From Whalleya microplaca (taxonomy: Eukaryota > Ascomycota > Sordariomycetes > Xylariales > Xylariaceae), in contig MU385730.1 of assembly GCA_022497155.1 (NCBI GenBank), positions 372,001 to 436,000 on the forward strand: DNA of 64,000 nt, given 5' to 3'. Positions 55,733 through 64,000 of this stretch are shown one piece after another. Under the pieces are notes generated by a model that ran no database searches, was not told the origin of the DNA, and was given only the letters and a program-made list of their open reading frames with translations. Positions within the stretch are counted from its first letter, which is position 1. Each line of letters begins with the position of its first letter. Both the position numbers and the translations under genes were made by a program.

Positions 55733-57658
55733 ATGAACTTTACAAGTTTTTCCGAGAGCCTAGATTTTGGCCCAACTTTCCAGGCCTTTTCAAAGAATGC
55801 GAATGGCTTAAAAACATATGGCAGAACTATTTTCTTCCCGAAAGACTTTGAGGACAGCTGGGAAAATTTCATTGAGCTAGAGAAAAGGGACACATTGAAA
55901 GCTTAGAATTATCTGAAGGAATTTCTTAGGTCCTTAACTCCTCCTTCACTATTATGGCCTCAACTTGACAATGCATTTTCGTGCACTACAAGTCAAGATT
56001 TTATCGCGCTAGCAGAAGCTATTCAAGGGCATGTAATTGTCACTCAATATATGGCTGGGGGAGATGCACCACTGCTGATTCAGGGCGTGCGATTCTTCCT
56101 CATCAAGTTATTTGAAGATACCCCTCCAACCGAGTCGACTGATGTCTGGGGCTACTTCTTCGACCCTTCTGCACCTCGGCATATTAGTAACAAACCCTGG
56201 GGCCTCATTGTTTACCCCTATCCTGCCGCTCCATTGAAAGTAGTTATTGTCGGTGGCGGTCCCACAGGACTTGTTGCAGCAATTACACTGGCTGAGAAGG
56301 CAGGAAGAAATATCGAGGTTCATGTTTACGAGAGACGGTGCGAGGAGAACGCAGGAACGCTCTTCTTTACTTACCATTCCGTACACGCACGACGCCGCGA
56401 TCAAGTGGTGACTCTACAGGATGGTGTCACCGAGTTGCTTAGCAAAAGGACACAACTCAGGCTTTTCCAAGACGACCAAGAGCGGGTATGGCCTGGCTCA
56501 TCTAATCTACAAACAGAGAAGATCGAGGACCGCTTACTGAACCGGGCTCAAGACACTGAATTCAAAGGTATTATTCATATCCATGCCAAGTTTATGACTA
56601 CGGAACTGTTAAAGGAACATGGTGACTTCCACTTGCTGCTCGGTGCGGATGGTACGAGGTCGTTCGTGCAGAAGGAATATTTCGGGGCTGAGGAGCGAAA
56701 ATATGGTTGGATTCTTGTTCTCAATGTCGGCATTGATCGCCGGCAACCACTCCTGCGTTCACAGCATCTGGACATGGCTCTAACTCTTGCCCAAACTCGC
56801 TACCAACTTAATGCAAGTTATAAGGACGGAAAGGCTTGTCTCAATATGCACCTGACATCTGCGGAGTGGGAGAAGATACGTAGGGTGGATGGCGTGCATT
56901 GTAACATCGAGACACCAGGCTACCTTCGGACCCAAAATCGCTTACCGCAAGATTTCACACCCTACAAAGTCTTTGAGCCATCCCTGGACTCAAATAACGA
57001 ACTCTGGATCGCCATCTTAGACGGGTTAAAGTTATACGGACTCGAGGAGGGAGATGTCACCAGTATTAGTCGGGTTCTAATCAAAGTACGAGGCATGGAC
57101 AAGGTAGTGAAGTCGTTACCACGAAGCGAGTTCAAGCTTCTTCGCCGACCGAATTATCAAGTATCTTTGGCGGGTGATGCTGCCTTAACACATCACTTTT
57201 GGCCTGGGCGGGGCATGAACAGTGGTATTAAATCCGCAGTTGCATGGGCAGATGAGGTTGTCCAGTCGCTAGAAGAAAACAGGCTTGTCTACCTACGACC
57301 AGAAGCCTTGAAGGCTTACGAAGATTTCTTGAATAAGCTTGCGGAACGAGAGAATGATCACATAAGTACAGGTATTCCAGAAAAATTAGCTGACATGCTG
57401 GAAAAAGCCAAAAGCCCGCCCGATGGCGACGATGCGATGGATAGAATGATCTATAAAACCAAAAATGCTTGGGATCTCTTGGAGTCAAGAGGAGTGGGAG
57501 ATCCAATGTCACTTCTCTCAGAAAGAGGGGTAAAACAGATTCTGAGCCAGGTATCGCCGCTCACTTTAAGACAAATGGATTTGACTGGCGAATGGCCACC
57601 AATGCTAGGAGACGAAGTCCGGCCCCCGCGCTGCCTTAACAATCTTGACAGAGACTGA
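55733..57658 (+). pseudogene. FAD-dependent monooxygenase-like gene interrupted by one in-frame TAG
   Basis: One reading frame runs from an ATG at 55733 (MNFTSFSESLDFGPTF) to a TGA at 57658, interrupted only by TAG at 55904-55906. Both sides look protein-like and no intron with GT-AG ends removes the stop. Downstream of it, the frame carries a Rossmann FAD motif VVIVGGGPTGLVAA (56240-56281), ARRRDQVVTLQDGVTELLSK, the DG motif LLLGADGTRSFV, and the GD motif LAGDAALTHHFWPGRGMNSG. This is the plan of class A flavin hydroxylases. The region before the Rossmann fold (about 170 codons) is extra relative to common hydroxylases. Translation from the ATG at 56051 would still give 535 aa with the whole FAD domain. 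So it is either a broken gene or a shortened functional one. Substrate unknown. Confidence 0.75.
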
Positions 57659-58502
57659 AACGACACGAAGAATGTCGACAGATCAAATCGCTTCGAAATT
57701 CTACAGCGTGAAGCTGAATATGATGCCGGTCGACCCAATAACAAGGCCGAGAAGTTGGAATGGGCAAGAGAACCAGTGCACGTAGGTAGATGAATGACAC
57801 GTCAACTATAGTGTGGTATAAGAAGACGACCGTGGCACTCTCAGTTAATGGGGCTTGGCTCTTGTAACCATTCTCAGGGATTGAATATCTGGAAAATTAA
57901 CCTTCTTACGGCCGAGGCACTCTAGTACTTTGAACTTTGAACAGCCTCCGGTCTACTTGATGATATAAGGGCTGGCACGGCGGGGGACACAGATGAAAGA
58001 GATTCGATAGGAGAGTTCCAATTATCTAATACCTTTTCGATAACTTGGGGTAGTACGATATAAAATTATTTGTCCAATAACAACATCAACCTATTACTAG
58101 TAATACAGCCACTCGCGAAATAGTACCCTTTTTGATGCTTACAAGAGCTCAGTATGAAAAGCAAAGGCTTGAACGTAGGGTTAATATCATCTATATAACC
58201 TGGCAAAGACAATCTTTACGGAATAGAGCGGAAGGCATATTGGATTTGATGTAATGCTGCAGCAAGTAATGTCCTCTTCCATCAATCAGGATGCAGCTAG
58301 ATATGGATAACATGGGTAGAGGTTGATGCAATGTCGCATCTGACACCGATAAAGCCGCTTCTGCGGTAAATAGGTAGCACGGAGCTCTATCGACTGCTAC
58401 CTAACCTATGTCTTGGGATCTCGCTTTAGACTATGAATCCAAGAAAACAATTACCGTCTCGAAACATCAAATATCAAAGCAATATCTACCTTAAACATTA
58501 AT
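57659..58502. other. Intergenic region
   Basis: Non-coding and A/T-rich. It holds the promoter of the FAD-linked oxidase. Nothing else was recognised. Confidence 0.4.
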
Positions 58503-60382
58503 ATGACCACAGCTTCTCTTTCCTTTGGGTATTCAACGCTGCTAGCATCACCAGCCGTAGAATATGCAGCTAATTTTACTTCCATAAGCTGCGTAAGTTT
58601 TCATGCTTGTTCTTCACAAGTTCGCTCAAGGTGAATGATTTCTTACGTATTTCAAAGTGTCAAGCGCTCGAAAACGCAGGTCTAGCTAATGTGCTATACC
58701 CCGAGAACGCCCTGTACGGGCAGCGGACTGAGTCATACTGGTCAATCAGTGCGCAAATGCATCCAACCTGTATTGTACAGCCTGTGTCTGCGGACGAAGT
58801 GTCACGGGCTGTAACTACCTTGACAAGCAATATAGGCTGCCAATTTGCTGTGCGAAGTGGCGGACATCTAACCTGGGCGGGTTCAAACAATAGTAATGAT
58901 TGTCCTGAATCCCTGTGAGATTACCGACCAGAACTGATGAATATACGTTATAGTCGACGATGGTGTCACCATTGATTTAGGTCTGTTAGGCACAAACCAT
59001 CTGGCAATAGATGTACATAGTGATTCAGCCTAACGATTCCTCCAGGCCAAATGAACACGGTTTCATACGATGAAGCGACTAAAGTAGCCACAATGCAGGC
59101 TGGTGCAAATTGGGGACAGGTGTATGAAAAATTGGCACCCTATGGAGTAGCTGCTGTTGGCGGTCGTGCCACGCAGGTCGGTGTTACTGGCTTCCTTCTC
59201 GGAGGTGGCAACTCCTTCTATACTGCTCGACATGGTCTAGCATGCGATAGTGTGAATAACTTTGAAGTTGTACTGAGTAACGGGTAAGTTATCTCAACTC
59301 TGAACTTGTGATAGACTGCAGGTAACTATTTGCTCATATTTTCGAGTAGCGATATTATCAACGCCAATCCCCAAGAGAACGCTGACCTCTTCCGGGTCTT
59401 GAAAGGCGGCTCCGGCAACTTCGGTATCGTGACGAAAATCGACATTCAAGTATTCGAAGCGTCAAATTTGTGGGGAGGAGTTGTACTATATCCTTTCTCC
59501 ACCGCTGACCAGCACATCGAGGCGTATGTCGATTGGATTAATAATGTAGAAAACTATCCCGATGGATCCTCGATTCTCATCTGGACATATTCGCCAAAGG
59601 TTGAAGATATTGTCATTTTTGCTGCTTATGAAGATACTACCGGTGCGGTTTCGCCGCCAGGTTTTGATAAATTCATGGAAATTCCCCACGCTATAACTTC
59701 TACATTAAGAGTTGACAGCCTCTTGAACTTGACAACAGAGCTCAACATGCCAGCTGGATATCGGTAAGTCCGCTGTATCATTGGTTCAACTACCTAAGTA
59801 TATTATGTACGATTGAGAAGTGGGCATGTTCATTGCTGGAGCATCAAAGAATTGAACTGAATGGTATGATATTATAGAGACATATGGTCAACGGCAACGT
59901 TCAAGAATGACGCTCGAGTATACCACAAAGCTAATGAGCTTCATTCACGATTTGTTGCAGAATGGAAAGCTCAATCACCCGACGGCGACTTCATCACACA
60001 GCTTGTCTTTCAAGCGTTGCCAACCATCTTCGCCAGCCACTCCTTGGCGAAGGGTGGCAACGTATTTGGCCTCGAGAGCGAAAGCGAGAATCTCGTGTTA
60101 TTACAATTCAACCTAGCAATCAACAGCGTAGAGCAGGAAGTCTTTGGTCGAGAAAAATCACGAGAGTTTAGAGAGGCACTGAAAGCGTATGCTGATGAGA
60201 TTGGATGTAGTTCGCGGTGGGTCTACCTGAACTACGCAGATAGTAATCAGGATCCACGAGGGAGTTATGGACCCGACAACGTCGTCAGGATGCGGGCTGC
60301 AGCCGAAAAATATGACCCAGACGGTGTCTTCCAGACCCGTTCACAAGGTGGATTTAAAATATCAAAGATACAAACAAATTAG
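58503..60382 (+). CDS. FAD-linked oxidase, BBE/PCMH type (6 exons, 503 aa)
   Basis: Exons 58503-58592, 58658-58892, 58954-58980 (27 bases), 59046-59283, 59347-59763 and 59878-60382. All phases agree. The N-terminal region (MTTASLSFGYSTLLASPAVE) may act as a secretion signal. The FAD-binding PCMH domain has VRSGGHLTWAGSNN with the His expected to link FAD, GVTIDLGQMN across two splices, GGRATQVGVTGFLLGGGNSF, YTARHGLACDSVNNFEVVLS, and LFRVLKGGSGNFGIVTKIDI. The C-terminal BBE motif is YLNYADSNQDPRGSYG, then KYDPDGVFQTRSQGGFKI. Such enzymes oxidise sugars or secondary metabolites. The adjacent FAD monooxygenase and this gene might have been a small metabolic pair, which is inference. The stop codon TAG lies inside the target duplication of a MITE. 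Confidence 0.93.
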
Positions 60383-60385
60383 GAG
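60378..60385. other. Target-site duplication, left copy
   Basis: ATTAGGAG, identical to 60845-60852. It includes the TAG stop (60380-60382) of the FAD-linked oxidase. Confidence 0.8.
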
Positions 60386-60844
60386 CAAGGTTGTAATCCA
60401 CTCCACGCTAATCTACGCGTGGGCCACTTTATAGGAGCCACTCCACTCCATTCCACTCTATCTGGCCTTGCTGCTGACTAATCTACGTCTATTTGAAGCT
60501 TTTGTAGGTGGAAGTGGGTAGGTGGGTGGACTAATTATGGAGTAGGAAGTCTGCTGTTAGTAATTTCTAGTAAAATTGCTAGCTTTCCTAACAGGTAGCG
60601 TATATTTTACAGCTGTAGCTAATATGCCTTAAATAACTAGTATATTATGGCTAATATATACCCTTTCCTATAGCTAGTGTACGTTATATATTTGTAGCTA
60701 ATTTACGTCCACTTTATAGCTACCCACTCCATATAACCTCTTAGTAGATCCATTTAGTCCACTCCATATAACTTTATCGTGGATTAAAGTCTACCCAGTC
60801 CACATGTATGGCTGGTGGAGTGGGTGGAGTGGATTATAACCCTG
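60386..60844. mobile_element. hAT-type MITE, 459 bases, with 8-base target duplication
   Basis: The left end is CAAGGTTGTAATCCACTCCAC. The right end, reverse-complemented, is CAGGGTTATAATCCACTCCAC. They match over 21 bases except for two G/A differences. The identical octamer ATTAGGAG flanks both sides (60378-60385 and 60845-60852). An 8-base duplication and CAGGG ends define the hAT superfamily. The interior is A/T-rich with many subterminal CCACTCCA and CCACTCC copies on both strands, as hAT transposase-binding repeats often are. No coding capacity is present. The left duplication contains the stop codon of the neighbouring oxidase gene. Confidence 0.85.
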
Positions 60845-60852
60845 ATTAGGAG
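60845..60852. other. Target-site duplication, right copy
   Basis: ATTAGGAG, directly after the CCCTG end of the MITE. Confidence 0.8.
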
Positions 60853-61990
60853 CGAATCTTAAGAAGGGGGGGAGTGAAAGGGATAAAGTACAGTTGTATG
60901 GGTGCCCAACAGCTACTTAGGTCGGCAGCCAGTCTGTAGCAGTTGCTGGCTCGCTAGATGCGGCTACGATGTCATGGCCAAGGAATCGAGATGAAACGAG
61001 AGAGTCTTACCGTGATGGGTACCATATCAAAGTTTAGCGGAAGAGACGTACAGTTTAGTTTATGAGCTCAAGAGCTCTAGAGATGGCGAAGGATAAGTTA
61101 GTACGAGAAGTACCAACCTTGGTGTCACGATAATATGGGTATTAAAGATCTCTTTTTAAGCCTATGGATCTCGGAGCAATATTGCTCCGAGATCCATAGG
61201 CTTAAAAAAAGATCTTCTGTAACTAGAAGATCCTTCGGATCTTAAATCTTGATATAATTTTACTAAAGTGATTACGGCAGCACCTAAATAATCTTTGCAT
61301 ACACTATAACTGTAATAGTTATAAGCCCGGTTCGCGCATAGGTCCGTTACGTTTAATTTTAAGCAATTACGCTAACACTCGTATCAAATATATTCCCTAT
61401 ACGAGACGACCTTACCGGAAGCTTAGGGTTCGATATTAGTTTGTAACGATAGTTTTCCGTACATCTAGATCGGGCTAGTGGCGCGGCTGTTAGATTAGGG
61501 TATATACTCCATCTATTGAGCCAGTCGTAATAGGGTTGTCCCGCGTGGATTCAGATTCAGCCCATTGAGCCAAATCTGGGGGGTGTATCGCGGGATATAT
61601 CAGGCGTTATTGCTGTGCTAGCAATAACGGCGTCGTTTTTGCGACACTTGGGTAATCTGTAACGCATTTGGCATTGAATAACTGGCCATGCAGCATATTT
61701 CATATTTAACGAGAGGCAATATTGTTGGTATATTTTTGTGCTGATATATGTAGCATATACGGCCTGCCAGGCTTTATATCTAGCTATATAAGCAGTTCTT
61801 GGCTCCTTTAATCATGATTTATAATCTCTACTTCTTAATATTTACCGCCCAGTTTAATAATAATCAAAAAAGTGATTTTGAAATTGCATGTAATGGGCTG
61901 TGCCGTAATAGGGAATATCGGCGATCATAAGCCGATATAGCAGCATAGCTTTCGAAAGCTAGTATAAATGCTTTTAAGCTATGCCGATAT
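60853..61990. other. Repeat-rich boundary region before the A/T isochore
   Basis: No gene. It contains a 70-base palindrome (61146-61215) and several smaller hairpins: GATCTTCT/AGAAGATC (about 61211-61232), AGATCC-TTCG-GGATCT-like (about 61228-61242), CGTTATTGCT/AGCAATAACG (about 61595-61620) and TAGCTTTCGAAAGCTA (about 61945-61960). It looks like nested, decayed mobile-element ends. Confidence 0.5.
61146..61215. repeat. 70-base near-perfect palindrome with no spacer
   Basis: The arms 61146-61180 and 61181-61215 are reverse complements over 35 bases with one mismatch. The centre is GAGCAAT/ATTGCTC. Such a sequence could extrude a cruciform or mark a head-to-head junction of two transposon ends. 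Confidence 0.9.
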
Positions 61991-64000
61991 ACCTTCTTGA
62001 TTTTTTTTTTTTTTTAGTTAAAAAATAAACACTTATTTAACATTATAAAATTATATTTTAACATAACGGCCTTTTATATATTTTCTAATTTACTAACTCC
62101 CGAGCTACGTTAAAGCAGATTAAAATATTAAAAAAAGCTTTAAAATAGCCCCCTAATAATCCGGAAATACCGTTAGCGAGATATATAAAAGCATTAAATA
62201 TTTAAGTCTACTAGATTTATACCCGCCTTAAGCAAATATACGTAATATTAGAAATAGTATTAAAAAATAATTTAAAGAAATAACAATTAAAACGAACGGC
62301 TTATAAATAGAGACTAAAAAAATAATAAAACAAATTATTATAACGTTAGGCAGTTCTAAAAGTATAACTACAGGAAAATTTCGATTTATTAATTATATAA
62401 AACGCGAATATAATAAAAGGTATTTTTATATAAAACTTTCGGGATTTTTAAGGACTTTAAAAACAGCTAACTTAAATAGGTATAAACTTTTAGCTAGGAA
62501 ACCTTTAGCTAAAAAACTTTTAAATATTTTTAGCACCTGCCTTAATAATTATTACAGTTCCGGTATTTAAACGTAAGCTATTATTATAGCCCGAGAAATT
62601 CGGGAGCAAGCATAACCGTTATTCTATATAGGAAATGTTAATAAAATATAAGCTTTAAAAAAATACGGAATTTATAAAAAAAGACTAAAATAAGTAATAT
62701 AATATTTACAAGCGGCTCAAAAATAACATATAATATATAATAAAGTTATATTATATTATAAAAGGATTTAATAAAACATATAATTTAGTATTTTTTTTAA
62801 TACCTATTAAATGTTTATAAAAATTATAATAAAGCTATTAAAGCGGGAGACGAATTATATAAATGCCGCTAGTCTGCTAATTAGACTTTTATATTTTTTA
62901 TACTAATTTTAAGCGACTACTAGCAAAAATAAAAGGTAATATATAAAATAATAAAGCAAAACTTATATTTATTAAGAAAATAATTAATAATAAATTTAAA
63001 AACGCGTTAATTTTAGTAGCGCTACCAAACATTTATTAAGACTAAGTTTATTAAGTAATAAATATTATAGCCCGATTTAAAGGGTTGCTATTTTATTATA
63101 ACAGGAATAGTTTAAAAAGCGGGATTACGCCGAATAGATTACTTTTTCCGGGCTTATTACCCTTTACTTTTAGTCGCCTTAAAACTAATTATAAAGGCGA
63201 TATATTAATAACCGGTATAGCCGCATTAGTAAAAAACTAATAGGTTAAATAAATAACGAATAAAGAACGAAACGCTTAAATAAAGCACGGAAAATATTTG
63301 CGATATAAAAAAAAAAGTTACTTATTTAAAAAATATACTTATTATTTTATAAAACTATTTATTTATATTAGGGTTAACGTAATAATAGGCTATAAATTTA
63401 AAAAAAATAAAGCCGAGAAAATATTAAAAAATCAGGAAAACAAATAGTTTTTAAATAAAGTCGCGTTTAAAAACTTAATATAACGGTAAAAAAAATTGAT
63501 ATAGCCGAGCAATTTATAAATAGGGAATTTTTTATAATCGATATATATTTAAATTAATAACTATATATAGAAATTTTTATAGATTTAAGATATAAATATT
63601 ATATTATTATTAATAAAAATATAATAAAACGCTTAAAATTGCCGCATATATTTATCCGGAAAAGGACAGTAAAAAAAGCTATTTATAAAAAAAAATTAAG
63701 CGTTTCGGATATAATTTGCGAAATAATTTATATAAAAACTAACTTTAATAAATATAAGTTAAAAATATTTACGTATATTATATTAAGACTAAATTACTTT
63801 ATAATATTAAAAAAACTTTAAATAAAGTGTAACCGGGTAATATATATAATATATAAATATATATTATATATAAAAGTTGCCGGAAACTTAAAAATAAAAA
63901 AAATATTTTTTAAAAATTATAAAAGTCCGTAAAACTCGGGAGGCGCTTTATATTAATATAATATATTTTATAATAAAAATAAAAAAAGCTCGGAAATAAG
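61991..64000. repeat. A/T isochore, RIP-type decay of repetitive DNA
   Basis: From a T-tract near 62000 onward, base composition changes abruptly to extreme A/T with very many TpA steps, few CpA/TpG steps and stops in every frame. This is the usual product of repeat-induced point mutation on a transposon in Pezizomycotina. The original element cannot be recognised. A 60-codon frame at 63639-63821 is a chance frame. The block continues past the window edge. Confidence 0.8.

Noticed and set aside
63639..63821. 60-codon frame in the A/T isochore
   Set aside because: Composition is almost entirely Lys/Ile/Tyr/Asn/Phe, as expected by chance in A/T-rich decayed DNA.
1..64000. CRISPR arrays, bacterial operons, rRNA genes
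   Set aside because: None seen. The window is eukaryotic with spliced genes, and the repeats present are microsatellites, palindromes and transposon ends.

Overview
The window is nuclear DNA of a filamentous ascomycete (Pezizomycotina, most likely a Sordariomycete). The signs are short GT-AG introns of about 50-130 bases with CTAAC-like branch sites, a HET-domain gene, WSC, LysM, DUF1996, DUF3632 and 2EXR families typical of these fungi, and a right end (about 62,000-64,000) reduced to almost pure A/T, as repeat-induced point mutation (RIP) leaves behind. All gene models were spliced by eye from open frames, splice motifs and family knowledge. Exon junctions were checked for phase where they are quoted.

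Layout. 1-9 kb: a disordered 1061-residue protein, the ESCRT-I subunit VPS23/TSG101 (minus) and a HET-domain protein. 9-12.4 kb: gene-poor, with one possible small membrane protein and a decayed acidic reading frame. 12.4-14 kb: indoleamine 2,3-dioxygenase (kynurenine/NAD pathway). 14.3-14.8 kb: a hAT-like MITE. 15-28 kb: a cluster of secreted wall-binding proteins. It holds a seven-exon LysM/chitin-binding/GH18 chitinase-like protein, a divergently transcribed secreted protein, a 2EXR protein, a LysM-like/WSC protein, a DUF3632 protein and a DUF1996/WSC protein. 28-36 kb: myo-inositol oxygenase, a Zn2Cys6 transcription factor and a nine-exon MFS sugar transporter. 36-41.5 kb: gene-poor, with two small cysteine-rich secreted proteins and dispersed repeats. 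41.5-53 kb: a dense housekeeping block with PET117, VMA10, CTNNBL1, a histidine-phosphatase-family protein, a GH76 DFG5/DCW1 mannosidase and an F-box/YccV protein. 54-60.4 kb: a GPI-type serine-rich protein, a FAD monooxygenase frame broken by one stop codon and a BBE-type FAD-linked oxidase. 60.4-64 kb: a hAT-type MITE, palindromes and the RIP-type A/T isochore.

The most notable observations are these. (1) The GH18 domain of the large LysM/chitinase-like protein has valine where the catalytic glutamate belongs, although the rest of the domain is intact, and it shares a promoter region with a secreted protein of unknown function. (2) A 459-base hAT-type MITE sits so that its 8-base target duplication contains the stop codon of the neighbouring oxidase. 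(3) A roughly 460-base element with hAT-like ends lies at 14.3 kb. (4) One in-frame TAG interrupts an otherwise open FAD monooxygenase. (5) VMA10 is split by an ATG-only exon and a 9-base exon. (6) A 70-base near-perfect palindrome stands at the edge of the RIP isochore.
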